Shown here: positions 1-13,680 of the stretch, one piece after another
Numbering within the stretch: position 1 is the first letter of the stretch
Layout: every line of letters starts with the position of its first letter
NCBI GenBank assembly: GCA_025642065.1
Contig: JAODUP010000222.1
Span: forward strand, 124,001-188,000
Length of the DNA: 64,000 nt
Reading direction: 5' to 3'
Source: Paralvinella palmiformis
Lineage: Eukaryota > Annelida > Polychaeta > Terebellida > Alvinellidae
Program-made: the position numbers and the translations under genes
The notes under the pieces: model-generated
Told to the model about the DNA's origin: nothing
The model's input: only the letters and a program-made list of their open reading frames with translations
Database searches by the model: none

Positions 1-1089
1 CAGTACCTTTGAATGGTACTACTGTACGGATACTTGGTGATCATCAAAGCGTTATACAATAGTATTATTACTGTACAGTATCCATAAATGGCTCCTGCTA
101 GTAAAGATCCTTTAGTAAATTTACATACATATTATTCTTATTATATAAAAATTCAGATCATAACTCTCAGGTATTGTTATATTAAATTACTTGTATTTTG
201 TTTGATACAATCCTTCAAATCACGAAGGATTATATTTTTCTATGATTTATTCATTCACTCTGTCAGATACTCATCTGCAGTGGATAAGACCCGGAAAGGT
301 TAAGGTTAACAACAGGAATTGAACTCACAGCCTCTATATCTCTATATATATATGACATGACTACTGACTGAGCTGCGAACCAGGAAGTGTTTCCGTTGGT
401 GACAATTAGTAGAATGGTTACTTGGTTAATGTGTGTATGGCAGTTGCAGCACTGGGAGTGTGTAACTACAGTTATAGAATATTTTGTCACCAAAATTAGA
501 CAGGTGACGGGGTCAAGGGAGCAATTACTAGATGAACTCCTCAAACGGAAATTGTTCTTGAGGGAATCTGATTAAAGGTAACATACAGCTCGTAGCTAGA
601 CCTTCGTTACAGGAAATGTGTTATGGCATACATGGTCTCTCATACAGGCCCGTCCCCCCTCCCATCTCTCTCCACTCTCATACACTCTTCGGGTACTCTA
701 GTCAGACGTCAGATATATTAATGTGAAGTGTCTAATCTGGATATTGTTCGCTGATAAATAATCTTGATTGTGTAATAATGTTTTTTTAAGTATTCATTAT
801 GTTTCTGTGCCTGTTCACAAACGGTTGGATCACTCTATCGTAGATTCTGGTGATATATGCCAGTGCCTTTCAACACGCTGCGCATACACGACCTCGCAAC
901 CCCGTTGCCTGGCACCAGATGGCAGCACTATAGCCTTGGCATCAGGATGACCAAAGTGTTCGTTATAAGTTTGTAAGCTACCGGGGTTGTGTTTGATAAC
1001 ATAATCTCTGTACACGAATGCGAATAGATCTTTGATGTACTCCATGTTTTCTCTCTCGACACCCTCCCTTAGTTAATTGTGCAGCGTTA

Positions 1090-1200
1090 CCAGAGCACAG
1101 CTGTTAACATGCTGTGCTGGAGACCTTGACGTCTGGGTTTGAATCCTAGTGTTTCTCGTCTCTGTGGTAATGTACATATAAGAGAGTTGTTCAAAGGTTG
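1090..1200 (+). repeat. tRNA-like SINE head fragment
   Basis: An A-box-like cagctgttaacatgctg is followed by a B box gggtttgaatccta at about 1136-1149. The body after it is not clearly assigned to a family. Confidence 0.4.
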
Positions 1201-1243
1201 ATAATCAGACCACAACCATCTAAAATATTTTCCAATGTTATAC

Positions 1244-1282
<39 letters not shown>

Positions 1283-3627
1283 TGGGTTTTGAGTGAAATC
1301 CAATCTAATTATCACCATAATTGATCCTCTCGCCCACGTATTTGTCCATATAATCAGTGTAGCTATTGATGTCCGAAAGGTTATCCACCACAGGACATCC
1401 CCTCTTTAATCAAAATGATGTAACATGTTCTCATTCTAGATTATATGCCTTTATTGGAAATGATATGGTATCTGCAAGAGGTTTCAGCAATAAGTCTGAA
1501 ATAATTGTAAGAAGCTGTTGAGTAACTATATAAATGCTAATCTAAATAATTATGCTAATTATGCAAAACTAAAGAGCTTTCCGGAATATTTATTTCATTT
1601 TTGAGGTTAATTTTCAGGCGATATCTTTAAAATTGGTATCGTTTAACGATTGTGCAAAACATGCCAAATGCTCATCTTGCTTTGACTGTTCTATTCACAT
1701 ATTGATAACCAACTTTAGTATCATCTCTAACCTTTCTACTTCCATGTCACACATTCAGAAATTTGCTGTTCAATAAGCTTATATCACGTAATATGCACTC
1801 CCATATCCTATTAGTATCCGACACGTTGGCACAACAGTAAGGAGGTGAACTACAAAGCGTAAGGCTCCTGGTCCGACCGACCAACAGGCTGCCACTCATT
1901 CCCAGACATTGGTTCACGCACTATAAAATCAACAAACTTGGATTGAGACAAACTGACACTGTGTTTAGATGTGTAATCCCGACAGATTGTCCACGGAACC
2001 CTACGTGACAGAGGTCCAAATCTAATGATCGGCATCTAAAATCCTGGATCCAGTGCAAACAATATCGCCAACCTCTGCTCAGTCCCACACTATCATATTA
2101 TAGATCGGGACACGCAGCACATTATCTGTCGGTGGAAGTTTTGTTATTGGATAGAGTGTCATTGATCCGGGAGGTTATCGCCAGAAGGGGGCTTTTGTTT
2201 TCACAAGAGCTGCTCATTGGTTCAGGATGGGTACCTGGATCAAGGATAGTCCCTGTTCATGTCACAGCATGCCAACACCTCGAGTCATTGATCTCCATGT
2301 TAAATGTCTACTCATTAATCCTTAACACTGACCGTCAGTCAATAGGTGGCAGGCTAGCTGGGGGCTCTACTAGACACCACACTGATACTGAGTTATCTGA
2401 TTTATTTACGATAATCACATTAGTGATAATTGTCTCTTGTTTGTCTATCACGGATGGGCCTTTATCTATAGACGAGATAGCCTATCTATACGGTACTACT
2501 GTCCAATAATAAAGGGACGGGTGTAGGTGTGGCTTTGGTTGGCAATCCGGTGAGCAACTATCTGACTTAATAGACCTGTATTCACTGGCCACTGCTGAAG
2601 TTTAAGACCTCTCACAGTACGGAGCTGTACTGCCCAGTGTTTGGTACCTATCGTTGTGTTCACGTCACTCAATGCTGTTTCTCAAATTGGAATAAGACCC
2701 GAACAGGGAATGTTTCACCCCCAGGACCATTTGTGTGTCAAGTTTTCACTTCAATCATTTTATTACGTTTAGTAAATGTTGTAATCTGTTAATTTTGATT
2801 TTGATATAGAATTTGACTATAAACCATCCGGTATGTTTGATATATTATAATGATAACACAATATCTTAATGAAGGAGCACCTGACTGGGTTCTAGATGAG
2901 ACTTTCTCTATGTTTAAACACTATATCTAGGTTCTATATATTTTCCCGTGTATATTTATCAGATTCAGTAAACAAGCTGAGAATATCGGTAACATCGAAT
3001 ACACTATTTACCATCATCACGTTGTGTATATTTAGTCTCGATCAAATGATTACTTACAATTTGGTAAACATGTTTTATGACGTGGAATTATTGATAGAAG
3101 TCATCGATGAGTTGGCTAATAGGACAAACTGAATGATATCAACTAATTCTATCTGTCTTAAGGTAGTTGAACACAATATTTAGTACGATGATTAAGTTAG
3201 TCATGTTATTGACAACGGAATTGATCGGGTCTCATTAACCTATGTATTACTACGCATGTAATGTGATGATATCCAGTTTTTTTTAAATTAACAGTCACCG
3301 TTATCGGTGTATATAATATCGTTTGTCGGGATCTATATATAGTTTGCTATCAGGTAAAATGCATGCGTTCATGAGTACGCTTGGTTACGGGCACTTGCTC
3401 GTATAAGGTTGCCAGCCTCGCCTCTCGAGGCGCCTACTTAGAAACCAGTAAAACAATTACCCCGCTTCAATAAGCCTTTACCTGATGGTAGAAATGGGAA
3501 GTATTATGTAATTCAGCCTTAATCAGCATAGCGTACCCACAAGTCAGTATAGAACATCCAGTCCCTCAACTAACAGTTTTAATTTTTGCTTATAATTCTT
3601 AAAAACGAAATGCTTGTCCCCCCCCCT

Positions 3628-3629
<2 letters not shown>

Positions 3630-3682
<53 letters not shown>
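3630..3682. repeat. (CA)n microsatellite
   Basis: Perfect CA run of about 52 bases after a poly-C tract. Confidence 0.95.
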
Positions 3683-3684
<2 letters not shown>

Positions 3685-5254
3685 TATACGGGTGGAGTTA
3701 GATCTACTGGATGTAAAAAATTATCTGGATTCCATTACCAAAACTAAAGAAGCATTGCTAATCAATCATAAGTGGCGTTTATCATAAATCAGGTACTTTA
3801 TCTGAACTGTACTTACCTGTTGGTGTTCTGGCCAGATCCATGTCGATCCTGATCGGGTTTGTCTATTTACTGTCCGGATTCGGTCCATGATTGGGCTGGC
3901 TGTTCATCTGGTTAGATCCTGCTAGTAATGGTCCCTGTTAGATCATTTTACGTATTAGATCTACATAAAGCAAAGCTGTACTGGTTATACGTCTATATGT
4001 ATAACGCTTACTCGCTGGTGTTATATCGCAGATTAAACCTGTTGATTGTCATCATCATCATCATCATCATCATCATTGTCCAAGCGACTGGCATTGATGT
4101 CTGTTCTGGTTAATTGCCAACAATTGTGCGGTTAATCTACTCCCCATAAACATATCGGCGCAATATATATATATATATATATATATTTGTGTGTGTGTGT
4201 GTGTGTGTGTGTGCTAGGTGTTGATGGTATTTGGGAGAAACATCATCCGTTGATGCACTATGAGCTCTGTGTATATCACACCATGTGCCCCCAGAACGCC
4301 ACACTCGTATTATTGGCCACTCGCTGCCACATGTAAACATAAGCACACGCCGCTCTTTCTGTCTGCGTGTGTCTGTCCGTGAGTGTGTGTGTGTGTGTGT
4401 ACCCGTGTTCTCCTCCAGCCCCCAGCCTTCAATCAACCAGCTTCTGTGGCTCTAGGCTTGTGGAGCCTGGCCAGTGCTTTGTGTTACCTGGGGATTCACC
4501 CAAACCCAACATGTCTCTACACACACACGCACACGCACACACTTTATATTGTGTATAGCAGAATTAAGAGCTATCCCCAATCCGGTGGCCTTCCTTTTTA
4601 CATATTTTATCCTGCTAGCTTCCTGTCACATGACACCGTCATCACATGACGACGACCAAAGGAAAATGGTGACATTCTCTGGTGGAGTATCTCAGCGGCC
4701 GGCAGTACGTGGCCCGGTACTGTGTGCCGTTCTGTAAAGGAGAAAATGCGTGTCAATTTTGTTGGAAATTAGCCCCGCAAACTGGGAAAGTGAGAAGGTG
4801 GTGTTGTGCCGATATTGATTGGCTGATGGCCTGCTGTCTTCATGGGCTCCGTTCATTAATGGCTTGTTGAGATGGCTTTATATTGGTTATAGCGCGGGTC
4901 TCTCTCCACCTCTCTCTCTCTCTATCTCTGTTTGTGTGTTCGCGCGCGCACGCGCGTGTGTGATATATTTCGTGCCGAATAAATGGTTAATAGTATTTAC
5001 TAATACAGTGCAGAAGATACACCTTGAACAGCAACTCCGGGGAATGAGGAGAATGATACTCACTGAATAATGTGGATAAAATAACAAACAGTATAAAATA
5101 TAGCCAATACAACATTAACCTAAATAAAGTATAATAACAAAAGTATTATAGAGCTCTGTATTACAAGAGGAAGTACAATATCTTAACAGTCAACATTAGA
5201 AGAAAAAAGACAGTGAATTATCCTATAACAATAAAAACACTTGATAAACAGTAG

Positions 5255-5382
5255 TGATGATTGATGTTTTACGGCCACAGCGAAAGATGAAACACCCTTC
5301 AGATATGGCCACGTCGAGATTCGAACTCCGGTGGTAGTGATCTGTGGTTCAACACGCTACCAACTAGACCACGGAGGCGCCC
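5255..5382 (-). repeat. SINE family B, internally shortened copy
   Basis: The reverse complement carries the A and B boxes at the 5382 end and the family tail at 5255, but about 55 bases of the middle (the cggcccatttagcc part) are missing. Other family members keep this part, so it looks like an internal deletion. Confidence 0.85.
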
Positions 5383-5691
5383 GGTGATGAACAGCAGACA
5401 AACATTAATTGTTATGAAAGGTGCTAACACTGATATCTTATGAGTACAATATATTATGTTAGCTAATTATTATCGCTGTTTGTCCGTCACCGTTTCATCA
5501 ATCAGTACAGCTAATGGTTTATATAGTGAGGCTTGGTTATCTCAACGCCCTCGGGAGCATGTAGACCCATATTATCATTTAATACAAAGCCATCATTGTT
5601 TAATATGTAACTATTGTGTCGTTGTCTTTATTAATACCAAACTAGCTCTGTTTGTGTGGGGCCTTCCCTTTAGCGACCACAGCTAAAATGG

Positions 5692-5846
5692 TGAGTGAGT
5701 GAGTGAGTGAGTGAGTGAGTGAGTGAGTGAGTGAGTGTACTAGTCACACTTAGGACATAACGCTGGGGTGACCCCTAGCGTCAAATCCCACAATCACTGG
5801 GATTTAAACACTAAACTGAAGGTTTATCGCTAAGCTAATGAGATAT
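5692..5846 (-). repeat. SINE family C, copy with long (GTGA)n tail
   Basis: A run of about 45 bases of gtga repeats at 5692-5738 is the tail. It is followed by ttaggacataacgctgggg and a tRNA-like head with gggatttaaacac and cgctaagctaatgag. The tetranucleotide tail is shared with the fragment at 12110. Confidence 0.5.
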
Positions 5847-6883
5847 TTTGCAATATTTGGTACAAACGCGTGCGTATTTATAGAAATTCACACACGCACT
5901 CACACGCACACACACACACACGTACGCACACGCACGCGCGCGCACCCCACACACACACACACACACACATACAGAGCGAATATATATATATATATATATT
6001 AATAGTATGAAGCAGATATGTAAATAAGATATACGAGATGCTGTCACAGAAGATTGACTTTCCTGGTATATAGTGTTAGATTCAGAATAAGTTATAACCT
6101 TGCCATATAGCCTAAAACCCGCTTCTAATTAATCACCTCCATTATATCTTATTGACCTTTATAGAAGGACATTTTTATCTCATTCCTATTTCCCATTATT
6201 CATGTCGTATAAGGGCAGTATTTTGTGTTAATTATTTCAGTATTTATAGTGGGATTGGTTTATTGAGAAACCTGATTAAGATGATGATGATGATGATGAT
6301 GATTATGGATGTTTCAGCGGATTGAAGAAGCATATTGACAATGACTTATATATTGATATAGCATACATTTGACAGTATCCTTATCACTTCTGATGGCTCA
6401 CAATAACCATTCCGTTTACGTAGATGAGTAATCATTCGAATGAAAGGGAAGTAGTTGGAACACGACTACTATAACATCGTCAAGATGGGATGTGCCAACA
6501 GTGACATCTTCCCGACAGCCTGTTAAATGTTTTACAATAATTCTATAATGTTTGTGTAAAACTGTTTACTTTAACATCTTTGGATAAACAAACAATAGAT
6601 AATTATAATGTTAGTCTTCATTTAAAAAGTCACATTTCAGTAAACACACATTGTTACATTTGAACTATCTGCTGGTATATTTCGTTCTCTATATAACCAG
6701 GTGTAATAGATCGGTTGATAGAGCTAACAAGCATTTATCTAGAGATTCCAAGCTTGAGTCTTATTACTGATGGTTGCAGGATAGCTATGAGGTTTAGCAT
6801 ACCCCTCGGTTGACGGAGATGTATACGATGTGTACAGTCAAGTAAAATGGATCCAGCAATATAAGTTGTGTGTGTGTGTGTAT

Positions 6884-6928
<45 letters not shown>

Positions 6929-6979
6929 ATATATGTATGTGTATGTATGTATGTGTGTATATGTGTATGTATGTATGTA

Positions 6980-7026
<47 letters not shown>

Positions 7027-8560
7027 CTAAAGCATGATATCATTAACTAATTAATGAATATTCTATCCTAGATTATAGTATCAGTGTTGCGATATTTTTC
7101 TTTAGAGGAATATCTCTTAGTGAAGAAGATAAACCTCTCCAACATATTGAGTTGTTGTGTTAATTTTGTAAGATATAATGAAAACGGCTTTTAATTTAAT
7201 TAAAACAGTATTTACTATAAACGAAATAGCCTCATTGATTTATTGTATCAATATGTATCTTTCCCATTGTAGAGAGTTCCAAAAATTACTTTATTTACTA
7301 TTGTTACAAAGTACATCACACTTCTGTCTTTCTCCAATTAACCCGAAGAGTGCTATACTAATACTGTTACCTCCAGTAATTTATATCAAGTTGGTGAGAT
7401 ATTCGTACGTGTACGGGATGTGGGGTGAGTGCACATTGGATGGAATATCTTCCGGTGGTTGTTTTCATCTTGCGTTGGACGAGCCATTATTTTGGTGGTT
7501 TATAAATCGTGAACTTCCATTATGTTTGGCCGATAGATCCAGCGTTCAGATAGAATGCCTGGTCGTTGTTTGTCAAGACGGCAGCCCTCTAGTAGCGCGC
7601 ATTCAATATTACTGATAGCGTTCTATATCATGGCTAGTGAGAGACGTCGACACAAAGCCCTTGTCCACCTCCTACCAGGAATCAATACACAATTAATTGG
7701 CTCCCTTTTCCCGTTGCTTTTCAAGCTGGCGTCGCCATCTCTGACAGATTTTTGTTTTATATTTTTTTATAAAAAGCAGCCATTAGTGGCGGGTTTTGAA
7801 GTCTGGCGGCTCCGATGCGTGCTTTCGGCCACATGAAATCGTCTGCCATATTGTTATCGTACGGGAATGGTGTGGGTCGGGTCTTTATAAATAACTGGCA
7901 CTTGTTAGCCTGGTCACGTGACCTGATCAGTCATGTGACCTTCTTTGATTTGAAGAATTACGTGACTAGGAAGTTGATGGTTTGGAGGGTTTTTGTCAAA
8001 ACAACTCATCATATGCACAAACAGTATGAGACATTAGATCATGCCGTGTGTTTTCGTCGTTATCAGACAATTACAGCTAAAGACTGTTGTAAATTGATTT
8101 AAGTTAGTACGCCATTGTAGGTCTGAGAAAAATGCCCGGATGTAATATTGTCCATTTTACAACATGGACTGTTTATATATGTTTTATATTACACTGGAAT
8201 GTTTTTTTTTTAAATGTTTATAACTCTTATCCATAGAACCAGAGTATTGGATCTTCAGTTCCGCGCAATATCATCAGATTGTGAATAATTCGGGGTTAAT
8301 ATTTCGATGGCTCCAGGTAAATTTCTTCATTGCATATAAGGGCACTATATTAAATTTACATTATTACTATTATTATTAATGACTTATGGGAAAAGATATG
8401 AGTTATAATTATCAACACGGAAAATACATATCGAAGTGTTTGAAGCAGTTCCGTTGATAAACACTCTAGCGGTTGCATCCGATTATATCTATAAATGTGC
8501 TTTTACTATAATCACAGAGCATGCGAAATTCGTCAGCCCCGTCGTCCAAACTACGATGAT
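5847..8560. other. Non-coding, no gene seen
   Basis: Microsatellites at 5880-5998 and 6884-7024, with otherwise unique AT-rich sequence. A 145-codon frame at 7178-7615 has no family resemblance or splice support. Confidence 0.5.
6884..7024. repeat. (AT)n, (TATG)n, (GT)n compound microsatellite
   Basis: AT, then tatg/gtgt mixtures, then a long GT run. Confidence 0.95.
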
Positions 8561-8927
8561 TTGGTTTTGTTGTTCGGGGAGAATCCCCAGGCTGTCGCTT
8601 AATCAGCACAGCCTCTATGTTCGAGTGGTTGAGAACTAACCCCCACCCCACCACTCACACCGGGGAGCAGTACGGAAAAATGGAGCCGAAATACCCTGAG
8701 GGTGGTCACTGCCAGAGTGTTTTACGTCCTCAGGGGGTTTTTAACGTCCCCCTTTATTTTAAATAATTCAGTGGAGACGGCAGCGCCATTTAACGTGTTC
8801 AGCCAGCCACGATGTAGTGAGCCGAGAAATTAATCCCTGGAAAAGTTTCGACCTCTAACGGGGTTCGAACCTGCGACCGTTGGCACCAAGTGCCGAGTGC
8901 TTAACCGCTAGGCCACCGGAGCTCACT
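8561..8927 (-). repeat. tRNA-derived SINE, family A, copy 1
   Basis: The reverse complement has the A box and B box head at the 8927 end and the family body down to 8561, near full length. The B box keeps GGTTCGAAC, and the A box is intact. It matches the 27367 copy throughout. Confidence 0.88.
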
Positions 8928-9568
8928 GTTCGAAACTTTGATGATGTGCTACATACCTTTATACCAATAAGCCCGTTTGTCCGATAAAGTTGGTTCACCA
9001 TTTATTTACATATATTACATATTGGCTACTAATTAATATCCGAAGTCAGTAATAATTAGCACGTTTCTTTGGGTGTGCAGCGTTTTATCACTTTGAAGTG
9101 AAAAGTGTAATGACTGACCAAAAAATAAATACAAAATATAAATCGGCAGCTCCGACAAACATTGTGCCGGTGTGGGATCTGGAGGTCGATAAAGAATGTG
9201 TGGGGCCAACAATAAATATGGGTGTAGAGGACCTGTTGTCGGACAAGTTCAGCTGGGATTGTCTATATCCTGTAATCATAGTGAATATTAAAACAGAGAG
9301 AATGAGCACAAAATACTGACAAACGTAGAGCTTACACTGTGATTATATATAAGGAAAGTGTTAAATTACGCACGCAAATAACGCCGGACGATCTCTGTCT
9401 AAATATAAACATCTTACTTATCAGTCACTTTGATATTTCACTCACTGAGCTATTTAGATACACCTAAGTAGATTAGCCTTTGTTCACTTTAATGGTGGCT
9501 GTTAATTTGGTTATTTCGTTGTTTGTTGACGAAAGAGAACATTTTTCTTGTTGAGATAAAGGGTGTGC

Positions 9569-9619
<51 letters not shown>

Positions 9620-9677
9620 TGTCTCTCTCTCTCTCTGCTCTCCTCTCTCTCTCTCTCTGTGTGTGTCTGTCTGTCTG

Positions 9678-9757
<80 letters not shown>

Positions 9758-9760
9758 CTC

Positions 9761-9799
<39 letters not shown>

Positions 9800-9824
9800 C
9801 TTTGTGTGTGTCTTCCGTCTCTCT

Positions 9825-9867
<43 letters not shown>

Positions 9868-9869
9868 CT

Positions 9870-9911
<42 letters not shown>

Positions 9912-11217
9912 GTGTTCTCTCTCCTCTCTTCTCTTCTCTTCTCTCGTTTCCTCTCATTCCTTATTCGCAGTTTTTCGGATCAATTATCATTTTCATTGTT
10001 ATCAATCTCTCTTCATTCCCATTCGGTTCTCTTTCATTTCATAATCACTCCTATATCTCTAGCCAACCATATCTGATTATCATCTCACTAAAGAAACCCG
10101 AATACATTTTGTTGTAGTAGAAGAATAGCCGGCTCGCCATAATTGATTAATCTTTCACACAATCTGTCATATCATATTGTTATTAATGTAGGTCTCCGCG
10201 GTATAATCTCTGTCTATAATTGGCCTTATTTTCCATGCGTGTGTGTGTGTGTAAGAATCACATTTAAGTCGCAACTATTTTATTATTGGGTTGATTGGTT
10301 GGACGAAAAACAATAAAGTCATAAAACTGGACCATGAGGTAACAAAATTAATGATCGGAACAGCTGCAGAAGAAGGGAACTTTAAGGTAGGAGCAGGGAA
10401 AAATTAAGTTTTTCTTTGTGATTATCATTAATTGCAAGAAATAGTAAAAATCAAGTGTGTGTGTTTACTTCAGTATAAATATGTGAAAAGTTGAAATATA
10501 ATATCTTCACGTGTACAATATCAACATTATTAATCTGTATTTTACTCTGTAATTAACAACAAAATCAAGCGTAATTAAAATTGTGTGATGAGAAGTAAAT
10601 CTCGATAGCTTATGTATACATTTAGAGCAATAGAATTGAAAAATAAAGTGACGCACAGCTAATTTGTCCAGTTGTCTTTTAAAATGATCTGTTCATAAAT
10701 TTGATTTAGTTTAACGTAACAATAACACGCCTAAAATCATTATCATTCAAATAATTTACCACTCGGGCATGAGGCTAAATCTGTATTAATAAGATGGTTG
10801 CGTTTAAAAATAGTTTTGTTTCATAAAAAGTGATTGACCATATGTCAAAATATGGTTAAATTAAACATGCGTTATCCTAAATTGGCTTGGATTTACCTAA
10901 AAGCATTTGGTTCTAACTTCCGACCCTGTGACATATTAATGATGTCTGGCTTAGATAATTGTTTGTCATATTATGGTGAAGTAATAATTAATACTTAATA
11001 ATTAGTTCTGCCTAATATAGCATTTAATCAATAAATAAGTGACTAAAAGGCGTTGACACAAAATGCACCCTTTACGCTAGTGTTTCATTACACTCTAAGA
11101 GACGGTCCACTGACAGGACAGATCTATTTTTGTTAACATGTAATGTATAGGTATTAATTATGGAAAATCAACTGAAGAAATGTGAGTGTCAATGTTTTAC
11201 TGAGAACCTAGAGACCA
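8928..11217. other. Non-coding, no gene seen
   Basis: A short stretch open on both strands at 9088-9319 is unassigned. The CT/GT tract follows, then AT-rich unique sequence. Confidence 0.5.
9571..9945. repeat. CT/GT low-complexity tract of about 375 bp
   Basis: Alternating long (CT)n and (GT)n runs, all pyrimidine-rich on the + strand in the CT parts. The long open frames across it on both strands are a product of the simple sequence. Confidence 0.95.
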
Positions 11218-11484
11218 ATATTGATACTACTGTATGTAGAATCGACTTCTCATTATTGATACTCGCTGTATGTAGAATGACTTCTCATTATTGATACTAG
11301 CTGTATGTAGAATCGACTTACCTCTCATAATTGATACTCGTTCTATGTAGAATAGACTTCTCATAATTGATACTCGCTGTATGTAGAATCGACTTACTTC
11401 TCATAATTGATACTCGTTCTATGTAGAATAGACTTCTCATTATTGATACTAGCTGTATGTAGAATCGACTTACCTCTCATTAAA
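11218..11484. repeat. Minisatellite of 36-40 bp, 7 copies
   Basis: Unit ttgatactcgctgtatgtag followed by aatcgacttctcatta. Some units carry an extra tac. Confidence 0.92.
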
Positions 11485-12109
11485 GACTCGTGTTCCTCGG
11501 TTGATGATTAATCAGATGATGTTCCAATATAGTGACTACCGCGTACTGTTTGACTATTTGCGTTAGAACGATCCCGGCCAACAACTGACTCGAGCGTTTT
11601 CTGTCTGGATCGCATCCCTCTGCAATATCTTCAGATTAAATGGATAGCACCGAAAGAGGTCGTTATTACCAACACCGAATGTCCTCAACCAGAAGCTTGT
11701 CGTTAATTTTGTAGGAGCACATCAAAGTGATGTCGGCAGTGGTTAATTTGATGTTGGGATGCCCTTTTCATGGCATCTCCCCCTTTCGTTGTACCTCGTG
11801 TACTGTTGTTCAGCAAATCTTTTAGTTTCAACGTTGGATTGGGATTATATGAAGCTATGGTTTAATTGGCTAATAGCAGACAGTGCATCAATTAGGTTAA
11901 CTGGCTAAAACTAGATTAGCCCAAATTAGACGATTATTTGTTAGCCCATAAACCATAAATATTCTTCGGTGTCCTACGTAAAATATAATGTAACACGCAC
12001 GCACGCGTGCACACACACGCACGCGCGCGCGCACACGCACACACACACACACACAATTAAACAAATTAAGATATGCCAGAGAAGATCCTACTGAATGTGT
12101 TACATTGAT

Positions 12110-12212
12110 GTCTTTATTTATTAACCACAATAGTCCCTCGGTTATATGTCCTAGGTATTACCAATACGGAGGCTAAACAAACTACACTCACTCACTCACT
12201 CACTCACTCACA
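12110..12212 (+). repeat. SINE family C, 3' fragment with (ACTC)n tail
   Basis: Only the end of the element is present: gtccctcggttatatgtcct, taccaatacggaggctaaac, then (actc)n to 12212. The head is missing. Confidence 0.55.
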
Positions 12213-12440
12213 AATATTTACATCACGTGATCTCGTATTATTTGTTACACCCAAACTGTTCTAGTATCATGTCTTTAAAGCACGTTAATGTATTATTGTG
12301 TATTACGTATCCTGGCTAAGATTTTCCAATTTATAGCGTGGCGACAAGATCATATATTCCAGATGTGGTCTAACTGACTGTGAAAATATGAGTAGAGAGA
12401 AAAGTCGATGGGCACATTGCAGATACTGTCGAGTATAGTA

Positions 12441-13680
12441 AACAATGGCTAATGGAATGCGATATCTAAACGGCCATAATGAACACGCTATGTTATAAAC
12501 AATGGCGGAATGTCATGTCTAAACGGCCATAATAAACACGCCGTGTTGTAAACATTGGATAACAGAATGTCATATCTAAACGGCCGTAATAAACACGCCG
12601 TGTTGTAAACATTAGCTAACGGAATGTCTTATCTAAACGGCCGTAATAAACACGCCGAGTTGTAAACAATGGCGAACGGAATGTCATATCTAAACGGCCG
12701 TAATAAACACACCGTGTTTTAAACATTGGCTAACGGAATGTCATATCTAAACGGCCATAATGAACACGCTATGTTATAAACAATGGCGGAATGTCATGTC
12801 TAAACGGCCATAATAAACACGCCGTGTTGTAAACATTGGCTAACGGAATGTCATATCTAAACGGCCGTAATAAACACACCGTGTTTTAAACATTGGCTAA
12901 CGGAATGTCATATCTAAACGGCCATAATGAACACGCTATGTTATAAACAATGGCGGAATGTCATGTCTAAACGGCCATAATAAACACGCCGTGTTGTAAA
13001 CATTGGATAACGGAATGTCATATCTAAACGGCCGTAATAAACACACCGTGTTGTAAACATTAGCTAACGGAATGTCTTATCTAAACGGCCGTAATAAACA
13101 CGCCGTGTTGTAAACATTGGATAACGGAATGTCATGTCTAAACGGCCGTAATAAACACGCCGTGTTGTAAACAATGGCGAACGGAATGTCATATCTAAAC
13201 GGCCGTAATAAACACACCGTGTTTTAAACATTGGCTAACGGAATGTCATATCTAAACGGCCATAATGAACACGCTATGTTATAAACAATGGCGGAATGTC
13301 ATGTATAAACGGCCATAATAAACACGCCGTGTTGTAAACATTGGCTAACGGAATGTCATATCTAAACGGCCGTAATAAACACACCGTGTTTTAAACATTG
13401 GCTAAAATGTTATCTGGGATAATCATATGTTATAAACAATGGCGGAATGTCATGTCTAAACGGCCATAATAAACACGCCGTGTTGTAAACATTGGATAAC
13501 GGAATGTCATATCTAAACGGCCGTAATAAACACACCGTGTTGTAAACATTAGCTAACGGAATGTCTTATCTGAACGGCCGTAATAAACACGCCGAGTTGT
13601 AAACAATGGCGAACGGAATGTCATATATAAACGGCCCTAATAAACTCGCCATGTTGTAGACAATGGCTAGAGGAATGTCA
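12441..13680. repeat. 57-bp satellite array with higher-order structure
   Basis: More than 20 units of about 57 bp (53 bp in one subtype), each with the core taaacggccgtaataaacac and a block cgtgttgtaaacattggc. Subtypes recur in a set order, with the 53-bp subtype containing gctatgttataaacaatggc appearing near 12490, 12765, 12935, 13270 and 13425. Most units hold the hairpin AACACG-C-CGTGTT. Confidence 0.95.

Larger units (their letters stand above)
1..5254. other. Non-coding, no gene seen
   Basis: Short open frames only, none with a recognisable product or splice context. It holds (AT)n at 1248-1279, (CA)n at 3630-3682, AT/GT runs at 4162-4214, and tRNA-like head remnants near 300-390 (minus) and 1090-1200 (plus). 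The GC-richer stretches at 2100-2500 and 4400-4860 are unassigned. Confidence 0.6.

Noticed and set aside
9088..9319. Overlapping frames of 73 codons on both strands
   Set aside because: Neither matches a family I know and there is no splice context. Possibly an old transposon piece, but not supportable.
9511..10117. Long open frames on both strands rich in S, L, V, C or R, E, T
   Set aside because: They are translations of the CT/GT simple repeat and have no complexity.
12441..13680. CRISPR-like regular array
   Set aside because: Whole 57-bp units repeat with no unique spacers, and the genome is eukaryotic. This is a satellite.
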